Shown here: in pieces, positions 35,055-43,322 of the stretch | Layout: each line of letters starts with the position of its first letter | Numbering within the stretch: position 1 is the first letter of the stretch | Assembly (NCBI GenBank): GCA_030425485.1 | Contig: JAUIAM010000007.1 | Span: 62,001 to 126,000, forward strand | DNA from: Verrucomicrobiia bacterium | GTDB lineage: Bacteria > Verrucomicrobiota > Verrucomicrobiia > Opitutales > Cerasicoccaceae | Direction of reading: 5' to 3' | DNA length: 64,000 nt | Program-made: the position numbers and the translations under genes | The notes under the pieces: model-generated | What the model was told of the DNA's origin: nothing | The model's database searches: none | Seen by the model: only the letters and a program-made list of their open reading frames with translations

Positions 35055-35540
35055 ATGAACATCCTGATAAAAATCATTTTCTCTGCCACGCTCCTTTTCA
35101 TACCCCTTGCGATGAATGCCGATGCGTATGGAATACCTGATGTCAGGGACGATATCGAACATGATATCCCGCTGGCCGACGCCATTAAGCAGGCGAACAA
35201 ACGATTCCCAAGCCGCCAGCCTTTGACCGAAGACGAAGTCATTGCCGCCGTGCGTGCGATGAAGCTGGAAGATCCAAACATATCCGAGGCTATCTACAAA
35301 ATCTATCAAAGAGTTGCGGATGAAAGGATTTTGCCCAGAGGAATGTATTTCAGCTATATTAGCAGGTGGACAACCGATTACGGAGACTTTGTGGTTGATT
35401 GGAAAGACCTCACCTTGATGTCTCTGCCCCTTGGCACCAAAGATGCGGATATTGGGTATGGGTATAAATACCGTATCCGCGCGCGTTTTGTTTCGTGGGA
35501 ACCGGTCGAGGTGATTAACGTTCCTACGAAACTCAAATAA
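35055..35540 (+). CDS. Small secreted hypothetical protein
   Basis: A 161-aa protein with a clear signal peptide ([20 protein letters not shown], then NADA). The mature part has no recognised domain; it contains [17 protein letters not shown] and ends in beta-rich [17 protein letters not shown] start at the ATG at 35055 because it gives the signal peptide; 15 in-frame residues upstream do not. Base composition is more AT-rich than the neighbours, which may indicate recent acquisition. Followed by rpmI. Confidence 0.65.
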   Translation: MNILIKIIFSATLLFIPLAMNADAYGIPDVRDDIEHDIPLADAIKQANKRFPSRQPLTEDEVIAAVRAMKLEDPNISEAIYKIYQRVADERILPRGMYFSYISRWTTDYGDFVVDWKDLTLMSLPLGTKDADIGYGYKYRIRARFVSWEPVEVINVPTKLK

Positions 35541-35652
35541 GGCAGGCAAAGCACTGCCGTTGTTAGGTGTTTTTTTGAAACGCCAAATGTTGTTTTCTCC
35601 TTGCCAAGCCCCTGGAAACCCGTTGTTTTCTTCGCTTTTCCCAAAAACCGAT

Positions 35653-35853
35653 ATGAGTCAGAAAACACGAAAAGCCATGGCCAAGCGCTTCAAGGTGACT
35701 GGTACGGGTAAGGTTATGCGTCGCAAGCCTAACTCCGGTCACCTCATGCGCAACAAGTCCACGAAGCAGAAACGTTCCATGCGTCAGGATCAGCCTGTCG
35801 CCCAGGGTTACGTCCGTCAGCTCCGTGTCGGCCTCCCGCACCACAATATCTAA
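35653..35853 (+). CDS. rpmI: 50S ribosomal protein L35
   Basis: A 66-aa highly basic protein with L35 landmarks [19 protein letters not shown] and [14 protein letters not shown]. The ATG at 35653 is preferred; earlier in-frame residues are not conserved. It precedes rplT by 96 bp as usual, but infC, normally just upstream, is not here; instead a secreted hypothetical gene precedes it. A possible hairpin (GGCAG...CTGCC) lies in the leader near 35541-35558. Confidence 0.95.
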   Translation: MSQKTRKAMAKRFKVTGTGKVMRRKPNSGHLMRNKSTKQKRSMRQDQPVAQGYVRQLRVGLPHHNI

Positions 35854-35879
35854 GTGGTTCAATAAGCTAATTGAGCACT

Positions 35880-35907
35880 CGGGGTGACAGACATATAGGC
35901 GACCCCG
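35880..35907 (+). promoter_or_regulatory. Small hairpin in the rpmI-rplT spacer
   Basis: CGGGGT (35880-35885) and ACCCCG (35902-35907) can pair in the leader of rplT. L20 represses its own operon in other bacteria by binding leader RNA; whether this hairpin takes part is speculation. Confidence 0.25.
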
Positions 35908-35949
35908 CGGCTCCCAAACCAATACACACACTCCAGAAAGGAAGACAAC

Positions 35950-36321
35950 ATGCCTAGAGCAACCAACGCACCCGCCACCAAGGCACGCCGCAAGCGTACC
36001 CTCAAGAAGGCCAAGGGGTACTACGGGAACAAGTCCCGCCTGTACCGCTACGCCAAGGACGCCGTCCAGCACGCCGGACGCTACGCCTACCGCGACCGCA
36101 AGAAGAAGAAGGGCGAATTCCGCCAGCTGTGGATCGTTCGTATCAACGCCGCCTGCCGCCCGCTCGGCATCAGCTACAGCCGCCTCATGAATGGCCTGCT
36201 TGCTGCCGGTATCGAACTCGATCGCAAGCAACTGAGCGAAATGGCTATCCACGACGAAGCCGCCTTTGCTGCCATCGTTGAGAAGGCCAAGAGCGCACTC
36301 GCGGAAAAGACTCCCGCTTAA
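35950..36321 (+). CDS. rplT: 50S ribosomal protein L20
   Basis: A 123-aa basic protein of the large subunit, needed early in 50S assembly. Typical motifs: [38 protein letters not shown] and [12 protein letters not shown] purine-rich site GAAAGGAAGA lies just upstream of the ATG. Followed by a strong terminator. Confidence 0.97.
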   Translation: MPRATNAPATKARRKRTLKKAKGYYGNKSRLYRYAKDAVQHAGRYAYRDRKKKKGEFRQLWIVRINAACRPLGISYSRLMNGLLAAGIELDRKQLSEMAIHDEAAFAAIVEKAKSALAEKTPA

Positions 36322-36348
36322 GGGCATCGAAATACTTGAACTTTCCGA

Positions 36349-36377
36349 AAGGCGGCCTCAACATGGCCGCCTTTTTT
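36349..36377 (+). terminator. Terminator after rplT
   Basis: AAGGCGGCC (36349-36357) pairs with GGCCGCCTT (36365-36373), followed by T residues to 36377. It separates rpmI-rplT from pheS. Confidence 0.92.
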
Positions 36378-36388
36378 GATATTCACTT

Positions 36389-36463
36389 GCCACAGAGGCA
36401 CGGAGAGCACGGAGCATTTACTTAATCGCTGTATTTCCTCTTTGTTCTCCGTGACTCCGTGGC
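36389..36463. repeat. 75-bp inverted-repeat element, family B copy 1 (upstream of pheS)
   Basis: A 26-nt left arm (36389-36414, starting GCCACAGAGGCACGGAGAGC) is an imperfect inverted copy of the right arm (36438-36463, ending GTGACTCCGTGGC), with a 23-nt centre. It ends 23 bp before the pheS start. The same arms, 28 bp long, flank the GxxExxY gene at 42881-43322. Confidence 0.85.
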
Positions 36464-36486
36464 AGATATTTTAGCTATTTTTTCCC

Positions 36487-37527
36487 ATGAAAGAAGAACT
36501 CGCAGCCATTGTTTTAGAGGTCGAAAGCACCGCGCCCGGTATTGCCAGGCGTGCGGACTTCGAGGCCTTCAAGGCGACCATCTCCGGCCCCAACGGCAAG
36601 CTGACCGCCGTCATGAAGGGCATGAAAAACGTGCCCAAGGAAGACAAGCCCGCCATGGGCCAGCTCATCAACCAGGCCAAGCAGCAGGTCGAGGCCTACT
36701 ACGCCGAAACGCTTGAGCGCATCGAGGCGACGGAGCTTGCGGCCAAGCTCGGGCCCGCCATCGACCCCACGTTGCCCAGTCCGGACATCGGCCCAGGCAG
36801 CCTGCACCCGCTTACCCAGACCCGCCGCCGCATGGAGGAAGCTTTCCGCAAGGTCGGGTTCACCGTGGCCGAGGGGCCCGAAGTCGAGACCGAGTGGTTC
36901 TGCTTTGACGCGCTCAACACGCCCGAGGATCACCCCGCACGCGACGCCCAGGACACCCTTTTCATGCCCGCAGACGCGGCCATCGAGAACGTTAGCAAGC
37001 GCGGGGACGAGCGTTACATCCTCCGCTCGCACACCTCCACGGTACAGATTCGCACCATGCTCAAGGAGAAGCCCCCGCTGCGCATCATCTCGCCGGGCCG
37101 GGTCTTCCGTCGCGACACCACCGACGCCACCCACAGCGCGAACTTCCACCAGATGGAAGGCCTCTACGTGGACAAGAACGTCACCATCGTGGACCTGAAG
37201 GCTATCCTCGACTACTTCGTGGCCGAGATCTTCGGCAAAGGCTCCGAAGTGCGCCTGCGCCCGAGCTTCTTCCCCTTCACAGAGCCATCCTTCGAGCTCG
37301 ACATGAAGACCCCGAACCTGGGCAAGCTTTCCAACCAGTGGATCGAGCTGGGCGGCTGCGGCATGGTCGACCCGAACGTCTTCAAGAGCGTCGGCTACGA
37401 CCCGCAGGAGTGGTCTGGCTACGCCTTCGGTATGGGCATCGAGCGCATTGCCATGATCGTGCACGGCATCGACGACATCCGCTACTTTTACCAAAACGAC
37501 CTGCGCTTCCTGCAGCAATTTGCTTAA
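36487..37527 (+). CDS. pheS: Phenylalanyl-tRNA synthetase alpha subunit
   Basis: A 346-aa class II synthetase subunit that, as an alpha2-beta2 enzyme with PheT, charges tRNA-Phe. The N-terminal coiled coil (~1-85) binds tRNA; the catalytic core has motif 2 (FRRDTTDATHSANFHQMEGL) and motif 3 (GMGIERIAMIVHGIDDIR), and GCGMVDPNVF. Ends 101 bp before pheT, with a family B repeat in the gap. Confidence 0.97.
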   Translation: MKEELAAIVLEVESTAPGIARRADFEAFKATISGPNGKLTAVMKGMKNVPKEDKPAMGQLINQAKQQVEAYYAETLERIEATELAAKLGPAIDPTLPSPDIGPGSLHPLTQTRRRMEEAFRKVGFTVAEGPEVETEWFCFDALNTPEDHPARDAQDTLFMPADAAIENVSKRGDERYILRSHTSTVQIRTMLKEKPPLRIISPGRVFRRDTTDATHSANFHQMEGLYVDKNVTIVDLKAILDYFVAEIFGKGSEVRLRPSFFPFTEPSFELDMKTPNLGKLSNQWIELGGCGMVDPNVFKSVGYDPQEWSGYAFGMGIERIAMIVHGIDDIRYFYQNDLRFLQQFA

Positions 37528-37533
37528 CTATTT

Positions 37534-37608
37534 GCCACAGAGTCACGGAGAGCACGGAGCATTCTGCTTAGCTGTTAATTCTCTCTGTGTCCTCCGTGCC
37601 TCTGTGGC
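37534..37608. repeat. 75-bp inverted-repeat element, family B copy 2 (between pheS and pheT)
   Basis: The left arm (37534-37559) and right arm (37583-37608) match as inverted copies at 22 of 26 positions; the central 23 nt are unrelated to copy 1. Same length as copy 1. It ends 20 bp before the pheT start. Confidence 0.88.
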
Positions 37609-37628
37609 TAAGTCTAAAAAAATCTCCC

Positions 37629-40049
37629 ATGAAAATTTCCCTTACCTGGCTAAAGCACTACGTCGATCTCGACGGCATCACGACTGAGCAGCTCGTCGAG
37701 ACGCTGCCCATGATCGGCCTTGAGGTCGAGGGCGTGGAGTCCACCGCGCTCCCGCAATTTGAAAAGCTCGTCGTAGGCGAAGTGCTCTCGCGTGAGCAGC
37801 ACCCGAACGCCGATCGCCTCGGCGTTTGCATGGTGGACGTTGGCGCAGAAGAGCCGCAGCAAATCGTCTGCGGAGCGAGCAACTACAAGGTCGGCGACCG
37901 TATCCCCGTGGCCCTGCCGGGCTGCAAGCTGCCGGGCGACTTTAAGATCAAAAAGAGCAAGCTGCGCGGCGTCCCCAGTAACGGCATGATGTGCTCGGCT
38001 AAGGAGCTAGGAATGGGCGAGGACCACAGCGGTCTGCTCATCCTCGAGCAGCGACCGGAGATTGGCACACCGATTAACGATGTGTTCCCCGGTGGCGAAA
38101 CTGTGATCGAGCTGGAGCTGACGGCCAACCGCGGCGACTGCCTGAGCCACATCGGCGTGGCTCGTGAGGTCGCGGCCGCCTTTGATCGCGAACTCACCCT
38201 ACCCAAGGTCAAGCAGCACCCCGGCGAAGGTGAGGGGCTCATCAGTGGGGTAGAGGTTCAGAGCGAAGCTTGCCCGCTCTACACGGCAGCCAGCATCAAG
38301 GGGGTAAAAATCGCCCCCAGCCCGGATTGGCTGCGCGAGGCTATCGAGGCCATCGGCCTGCGCCCGATCAACAACGTGGTCGACGTGACGAACTACGTCC
38401 TGCACGAGACAGGCCAGCCCCTGCATGCCTTTGATGCGGCCAAGATCAAGGGCGGTAAGATCATCGTCCGTCAAGCCCAGGACGGCGAGCAGATCAAGAC
38501 CCTTGATGAGGTTGAGCGTAAACTTACCGCTGCCGACACGGTCATCGCCGACGCCGAGCGCGCGCTGGTCGTGGCAGGCGTCATGGGCAGCATCGAGGCC
38601 GAGGTGGACGACTCCACGGTCGACATCGTGCTGGAGAGCGCGTATTTCCGCGCGGGCGCTGTGCGCGGGACTACCCGCCGCCTGAACCTTTTCACCGATA
38701 GCTCACACCGCTTCTCGCGTGACGTCGACCCCGCCGGGGTGGACTTCGCCGCGCGCCGCTGCATCGACCTGATTCTTCAGGTGGCCGGTGGCACCGTGGT
38801 AGGTAAGACCATTACCATGGGCGAGGCCCCGCGTGCCGACCGCACGATCGAAATCACCCCCGACTATGTGCGCCGTGTTTGCGGGTTCAAAGTCGAGGAC
38901 GAAGCCATTGCTGCCGCCTTTACCCGCCTTGGCTTTAAGGTGGACTCAAACGCCTACCAGTGGCGCGTGCTCGTGCCGTCGTTCCGCCCCGAGGTGGATC
39001 GTCCGATCGACCTGGTGGAGGAGTTCATCCGTCTGCATGGTTCCGCTCAGATACCCAGCGCGTCCGTCAAAGCCGTTGGTCTCTCACGCGAGGATGACCC
39101 GCTGGCTGTCTTTAACCGCAAGGCAGTGGAAAAGCTGGCCGGTGCAGCCTTCGCCGAGTGCTCGCACTACACGCTGGTTGACGGCAAGGAACTGGCCACG
39201 TGGTTTGGCCAGGACCGTGCCGACGTCCTCCAGTTGGACAACCCGTTGACCAGCGAGATGAGCCACCTGCGCCCCTCGCTCATCCCGGGCCTGCTCGATG
39301 CCCTGCGCCTGAACTTTAACAAGGGCAACGCTCCGGCTCGCCTGTGTGAAACAGGCCGCGTCTTCCGCTCCGTGGACGGCAAGGTCTCCGAGCTGGCTTC
39401 GGTCGGCTTTGTCATGGTGGTCGATGACGGCCAGCGCCGCTGGCGCGAACGCGAGCAACCGGACTTTTACACCGCCAAGCAGATCGTGGGCGAACTCGCT
39501 GCCCTGGCAGGGGTCAAGCCCGAGAAGCTCGAATACGCACTGCTCGAAGGCGAGCCCCTCTGGCAGCCCGATCACGCCGCGCATGCTTCCTGCTGGAAGA
39601 AAACGGGCTACAAGGCCTTTGCGGGCATGGTCAACGTCTCCGCGCTCAAGGTCTGGGACATCGATTCGATGGTCATCGCCGGTGAGCTCATCCTCGACCC
39701 AAGCCTGCTGGCCAAGGAGCGCAAGCCCGTGCGTCTGGAGAAGTTTTCCAACTTCCCGCCCTCGACCAAGGACCTCGCGCTCATCGTCGACGCGGACACT
39801 CCGGCAGAGAGCGTGCGTAGCCAGATCGCCAAGGCTGCAGCCGAGGCGACAGGTGAGGGCTTCTCCGCAGACGGCGTCAGCGTGTTTGACCAGTACGCGG
39901 GCGAAGGCCTGCCCGAGGGCAAGAAAAGCCTCGGCTTTGCCATCCGCTTCCGTGCAGCCGACCGCACACTGAAGGACAAGGAGGTCAATCAGGCCTTCGA
40001 CCAGATTCAGGCAGCGATCAAGGAAGCTGGCTACGAGGTGCGGGGGTAA
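37629..40049 (+). CDS. pheT: Phenylalanyl-tRNA synthetase beta subunit
   Basis: An 806-aa subunit. Domains in order: N-terminal region with tRNA-binding EMAP/OB-fold (~40-150, VGEVLSREQHPNADRLGV), B3/B4 editing domain (~210-380), B5 (~400-470), catalytic-like core (~480-690) and C-terminal FDX-ACB anticodon-binding domain (~710-806, FSNFPPSTKDLALIVD). Start at 37629 (MKISLTWLKHYV) is canonical. Follows pheS in the usual order. Confidence 0.97.
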   Translation: MKISLTWLKHYVDLDGITTEQLVETLPMIGLEVEGVESTALPQFEKLVVGEVLSREQHPNADRLGVCMVDVGAEEPQQIVCGASNYKVGDRIPVALPGCKLPGDFKIKKSKLRGVPSNGMMCSAKELGMGEDHSGLLILEQRPEIGTPINDVFPGGETVIELELTANRGDCLSHIGVAREVAAAFDRELTLPKVKQHPGEGEGLISGVEVQSEACPLYTAASIKGVKIAPSPDWLREAIEAIGLRPINNVVDVTNYVLHETGQPLHAFDAAKIKGGKIIVRQAQDGEQIKTLDEVERKLTAADTVIADAERALVVAGVMGSIEAEVDDSTVDIVLESAYFRAGAVRGTTRRLNLFTDSSHRFSRDVDPAGVDFAARRCIDLILQVAGGTVVGKTITMGEAPRADRTIEITPDYVRRVCGFKVEDEAIAAAFTRLGFKVDSNAYQWRVLVPSFRPEVDRPIDLVEEFIRLHGSAQIPSASVKAVGLSREDDPLAVFNRKAVEKLAGAAFAECSHYTLVDGKELATWFGQDRADVLQLDNPLTSEMSHLRPSLIPGLLDALRLNFNKGNAPARLCETGRVFRSVDGKVSELASVGFVMVVDDGQRRWREREQPDFYTAKQIVGELAALAGVKPEKLEYALLEGEPLWQPDHAAHASCWKKTGYKAFAGMVNVSALKVWDIDSMVIAGELILDPSLLAKERKPVRLEKFSNFPPSTKDLALIVDADTPAESVRSQIAKAAAEATGEGFSADGVSVFDQYAGEGLPEGKKSLGFAIRFRAADRTLKDKEVNQAFDQIQAAIKEAGYEVRG

Positions 40050-40063
40050 GCGCCGCTTCTGTA

Positions 40064-40206
40064 CTCTAGGGCAGTTTAAATAAAAATGTAGCCGGAGATG
40101 TCTCTATATTTTAACCACGGATCACACAGATGTTCACGGATAACCCCGGAATCATCTGTGTGAATCTGCGAAATCTGCGGACACAATATTTCTTAAAATG
40201 CTCTAG
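40064..40206. repeat. 143-bp inverted-repeat element, family A copy 2
   Basis: Begins with GCAGTTTAAATAAAAATGTAGCC after CTCTAG and ends TTAAAATGCTCTAG. The centre contains AACCACGGATCACACAGATG and its inverted partner ATCTGTGTGAATCTGCG. The outer and inner parts match copy 3 (63711) over nearly their whole length, including GGAGATGTCTCTATATTT. Lies just after pheT. Confidence 0.85.
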
Positions 40207-40210
40207 CTAA

Positions 40211-40243
40211 ATAAAACGGGGTCGCCCATGACAGGCGACCCCG
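40211..40243 (-). terminator. Terminator of the small membrane protein gene (minus strand)
   Basis: CGGGGTCGCC (40217-40226) pairs with GGCGACCCCG (40234-40243). Read on the minus strand it is followed by a T-rich stretch (TTTTAT). Confidence 0.85.
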
Positions 40244-40266
40244 TGAGTTGGCGGGAGAGGGTAGGG

Positions 40267-40656
40267 TTACCGGACCTCCCGGTAGTGTTCCTCGTAGCGT
40301 TCGCGGTTGCGGGCCTTCTTGCGCATCTTGTCGAAGTTGAACATGTTAAAGAAGTGCATGCCACCGAGCACGAGCATGACCACGCCGAGCTTGGTCGCCG
40401 CGTACTCGATGCCATCAACCACGGTGTCGGGCTTGTTGCCGAATTTTAAAAACAGCAGTACGAAGCCAATGTTGATCAGGTAAAAGCCGACCACCAGCAG
40501 GTGGTTGACTGCGTCTGCTCGTGCCTCATCCCCGTGGAAGGCGTCGATGAGAAACAGGCGTCCGTTCTTGTGTAGTGTGCGCGCGACCCAGATGGTCATG
40601 GCGAGTGCTGCCAGCATATAGATGGCGTAGATGGTGATGGTAAGGGTGGTGTTCAT
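40267..40656 (-). CDS. Small integral membrane protein of unknown function
   Basis: A 129-aa protein with three membrane segments: ITIYAIYMLAALAMTIWVA, HLLVVGFYLINIGFVLLFL and LGVVMLVLGGMHFFNMFNF, and a basic C-terminal tail (MRKKARNRERYEEHYREVR). No recognised family. It has its own terminator, and its promoter region holds two near-identical dyads 40 bp apart, so it is probably regulated as a single gene. Confidence 0.75.
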   Translation of the reverse strand: MNTTLTITIYAIYMLAALAMTIWVARTLHKNGRLFLIDAFHGDEARADAVNHLLVVGFYLINIGFVLLFLKFGNKPDTVVDGIEYAATKLGVVMLVLGGMHFFNMFNFDKMRKKARNRERYEEHYREVR

Positions 40657-40686
40657 GATGTGTGGATATTGATTGTTTTAGATTGT

Positions 40687-40708
40687 ATTTTCAGTAAAAA
40701 CTGAAAAT
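40687..40708. promoter_or_regulatory. Dyad 1 (ATTTTCAG-N6-CTGAAAAT), putative operator
   Basis: Perfect 8-bp inverted arms around a 6-bp AT-rich centre, starting 31 bp upstream of the minus-strand membrane protein start. A near-copy lies exactly 40 bp further away, about four helical turns, as expected of a pair of regulator sites on one DNA face. Confidence 0.6.
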
Positions 40709-40726
40709 TAATTCGGGTAAAGTTTT

Positions 40727-40748
40727 ATTTTCGGTAATTTCTGAAAAT
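40727..40748. promoter_or_regulatory. Dyad 2 (ATTTTCGG-N6-CTGAAAAT), putative operator
   Basis: Same 22-bp layout as dyad 1 with one arm changed at two positions or fewer (CGG versus CAG). It is offset by 40 bp from dyad 1. Confidence 0.55.
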
Positions 40749-40930
40749 ATCATCTTGGCATTCAACCTCGCGGGTCATGCCCGATCTGACGTCACATCGT
40801 CGACGCCGAAGAGGTTGCGCTAAGTCCTGGGCTGTCACGACCAGGCGGCTGCTTTTTGGCGGTAATTTGCCTCCGCAGGGCGAAGAAATGCCTTGAAAAC
40901 TGGGCCAAAGCGGAAAGCCTAGGATGCACC

Positions 40931-41224
40931 ATGCCTTCGGACAAAATCGACATTGACTACGTGGCCAAGCTGGCCCGCCTCGACCTCAGCGAAGAGGAGA
41001 AGCAGACTTTTACCGCCCAACTGGGCGACATCCTCGGCTACGTTGATAAACTCAGCGACGTGGACGTCTCCGGCGTTGAGCCCATGGCGCACGCCTTTCC
41101 GCTGGAAAACGTGCTCGACGAAGACGAGCCCCGCGAGCCGCTCACGGTGGTCGAGGCCCTGCGCAATGCACCCGCCCAGCGCGATAACCAGATCGTTGTC
41201 CCCAAAGTCGTAGAAGACGCATAG
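40931..41224 (+). CDS. gatC: Glutamyl-tRNA(Gln)/Asp-tRNA(Asn) amidotransferase subunit C
   Basis: A 97-aa subunit that stabilises the GatCAB complex. Typical motifs: IDYVAKLARLDLSEEEK, FTAQLGDILGYVDKLSDVDV and VEPMAHAFPLENVLDEDEP. The ATG at 40931 is preferred; 25 upstream in-frame residues are not conserved. It is the first gene of a gatC-gatA-gatB cluster. Since GatCAB is present, this organism makes Gln-tRNA(Gln) and/or Asn-tRNA(Asn) by the transamidation route. Confidence 0.95.
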   Translation: MPSDKIDIDYVAKLARLDLSEEEKQTFTAQLGDILGYVDKLSDVDVSGVEPMAHAFPLENVLDEDEPREPLTVVEALRNAPAQRDNQIVVPKVVEDA

Positions 41225-41251
41225 CAAGCGCACGGCGCTTGACCCGATTGA

Positions 41252-41279
41252 GGGGCTAGCCCCTACGGCGCTTTGCGCC
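41252..41279. repeat. GC-rich palindromes in gatC-gatA spacer
   Basis: GGGGCTAGCCCC (41252-41263) is a perfect palindrome, followed by GGCGC-TTT-GCGCC (41267-41279). Similar GC-rich palindromic units occur at 44881 and 49957. Confidence 0.55.
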
Positions 41280-41368
41280 TACCCCATGAATTAAACAGTC
41301 GCGCCCTTCATCACATACATTTATTTGAACAACTTTGAATCATCCTGTGGTTTGCGCTAACCCGTTGG

Positions 41369-41387
41369 GCTCTGCGTCTCTGCGGTT
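41369..41387. repeat. Lone repeat arm upstream of gatA
   Basis: GCTCTGCGTCTCTGCGGTT resembles the right arm of family B (CTCTGTG...CTCTGTGG) with C for T changes. No matching left arm was found. It ends 24 bp before the gatA start, the same relative position as the full elements upstream of pheS, pheT and gatB. Confidence 0.45.
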
Positions 41388-41411
41388 TAATCATTTTCAA
41401 AACACATTCCC

Positions 41412-42872
41412 ATGAGTGATTTAATCTCCAAAACCGCGGCCAAACTCTCCGCCATGCTTGCCGCTGGCGAGGTCTCTTCGGTCGAAGTGACCCAAGCCTT
41501 TATCGACCGCACCGAGGCGGTTGAGGAGCGGGTGAAGGCCTTTAACTCCTGCGATAAGTCGTGGGCGCTCGCTCAGGCCGAGGCCAGCGACAAGCGTCGC
41601 GCCGCAGGGCAGGCGAGTGGTCCGCTGGACGGCATTCCCGTCGCGCTTAAAGACATTATCGCGGTCAAGGACCAGCCCCTGACCTGCTCCAGCCGCATGC
41701 TGGAAAACTTCGTCTCGCCCTACGATGCGCACGTGACCGAGCTGCTTAAGGCGCAGGGTGCGGTGCTCTGGGGGCGGCTCAATATGGACGAGTTTGCCAT
41801 GGGCTCCTCCACGGAGAACAGTGCTTTTCAAACCAGCCGCAACCCCTGGAATCTCGACTGTGTGCCCGGTGGCAGCAGTGGTGGTAGTGCCGCTTGTGTG
41901 GCCGCGCTGGAGGCTCCGCTTTCGATCGGTAGTGACACGGGCGGCTCGATTCGCCAGCCGGCCGCCTTCTGTGGCGTGGTGGGCATGAAGCCAACCTATG
42001 GGCTCGTTTCGCGCTTTGGCCTGGTCGCCTTTGCCTCGTCGCTCGATCAGTTCGGCCCCTTTAGTCGGACGGTGGAAGATGCCGCCATGCTCCTGCAGGG
42101 CATCGTGGGGCACGACGACCGCGACTCGACTTCCTTCAAGGCCGAGGTCCCCGACTACCGCGCTGCGCTTACGCAAAAGCAGGGGCCGTGGAAAATCGGC
42201 GTGCCCAGCGAGTACTTTGCCAAGGGACTCGACCCCGAGATCAAGGCAGCGGTCGAAGACGCGATCAAGTTCTACGAGTCCGAGGGCTGCGCCATTGAGG
42301 AGATTTCGCTCAAAATGACCGAGTACGCGCTGCCGGTTTACTACATCCTGGCCACGGCAGAGGCTTCGTCGAATCTCGGACGCTATGACGGCATCCGTTA
42401 TACCCATCGGGCAAAGAACGCCGAGGACGCGATCGACCTGTACTATAAGAGCCGTGCCGAGGGCTTCGGGCCCGAGGTTAAGCGCCGCATCATCCTCGGT
42501 ACCTACGTGCTCTCCAGTGGCTATTACGACGCCTACTACCTGCGCGCGCAAAAGGTTCGCACGCTCATCCGCGAGGAGTTCATGCAGGTTTTCCAGAATG
42601 TGGACGCCATCCTCACGCCGACCACGCCCACGCCATCCTTCAAGCGCGGCGAGAAGGCTGACCCGCTCTCGATGTACCTAAATGACATTTACACGATCAA
42701 CGTGAACCTCGCCGGACTGCCAGCGATCTCCGTGCCCTGCGGCTTTACCAGTAGCAAGCTGCCCATCGGGTTGCAACTGATCGGTAAGCCCTTTGCCGAG
42801 GCTGACATGCTGGCCATGGCCCACCGCTACGAACAAGCCCACACCTGGAAGGACGCGGTCGCTGCATTGTAG
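41412..42872 (+). CDS. gatA: Glutamyl-tRNA(Gln)/Asp-tRNA(Asn) amidotransferase subunit A
   Basis: A 486-aa amidase-signature enzyme that hydrolyses glutamine and passes ammonia to GatB. The Ser-cisSer-Lys triad is present: Lys80 (GIPVALKDII), Ser155 (PGGSSGGS) and Ser179 (GSDTGGSIRQPAA). Full length. Downstream, gatB is separated by a 442-bp inverted-repeat element with its own gene. Confidence 0.97.
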   Translation: MSDLISKTAAKLSAMLAAGEVSSVEVTQAFIDRTEAVEERVKAFNSCDKSWALAQAEASDKRRAAGQASGPLDGIPVALKDIIAVKDQPLTCSSRMLENFVSPYDAHVTELLKAQGAVLWGRLNMDEFAMGSSTENSAFQTSRNPWNLDCVPGGSSGGSAACVAALEAPLSIGSDTGGSIRQPAAFCGVVGMKPTYGLVSRFGLVAFASSLDQFGPFSRTVEDAAMLLQGIVGHDDRDSTSFKAEVPDYRAALTQKQGPWKIGVPSEYFAKGLDPEIKAAVEDAIKFYESEGCAIEEISLKMTEYALPVYYILATAEASSNLGRYDGIRYTHRAKNAEDAIDLYYKSRAEGFGPEVKRRIILGTYVLSSGYYDAYYLRAQKVRTLIREEFMQVFQNVDAILTPTTPTPSFKRGEKADPLSMYLNDIYTINVNLAGLPAISVPCGFTSSKLPIGLQLIGKPFAEADMLAMAHRYEQAHTWKDAVAAL

Positions 42873-42880
42873 TTAAAATC

Positions 42881-43322
42881 AACCACAGAGGACACAGAGA
42901 GCACAGAGATGGAGTTGAACAAGCTATCCGGAGCAGTCGTTGACGCAGCGATTCAAGTGCACAAAGCGCTTGGGCCTGGATTGTTGGAATCAACTTATGA
43001 AAGGTGTCTTCACCAGGAGCTGACATTGAGGAATATCAACGTTCAACGCCAAGTCATTTGTCCGATTGAGTATCGTGGTTTACAACTAGACGAAGGCTAC
43101 CGCCTTGATTTGCTGGTGGAGGATTCAATTATTGTAGAGCTTAAAGCGGCCGAAGAATTAAATAATATTCATACGGCACAGCTGTTAACATACCTCAAAC
43201 TCACCGGCATGGAGCTTGGTCTTCTTATAAACTTTAACGTTACACTTTTGAAGAACGGCATACGTCGATTGACTACAGCCAAACCGAATAAACCCTCTGT
43301 GCACTCTGTGTCCTCTGTGGTT
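42881..43322 (+). mobile_element. Candidate 442-bp mobile element: 28-bp terminal inverted repeats enclosing a GxxExxY gene
   Basis: The left arm at 42881-42908 (starting AACCACAGAGGACACAGAGA) and the right arm at 43295-43322 are inverted copies matching at 27 of 28 bases. The enclosed gene starts on the base after the left arm and its stop codon begins one base into the final TT of the right arm, so the arm encodes the C-terminal tail. The element fills nearly the whole gatA-gatB gap: 8 bp remain on the left and 15 bp on the right. The arms belong to the same family as the 75-bp repeats at 36389 and 37534. No clear target-site duplication was seen. That it moves is inference. Confidence 0.65.

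Noticed and set aside
36514-37518. A 334-codon open frame antisense to pheS
   Set aside because: It is a shadow of pheS with biased composition and no domain.
41421-42551. A 376-codon open frame antisense to gatA
   Set aside because: gatA is certain by its full catalytic triad; the antisense translation is low in conserved features.
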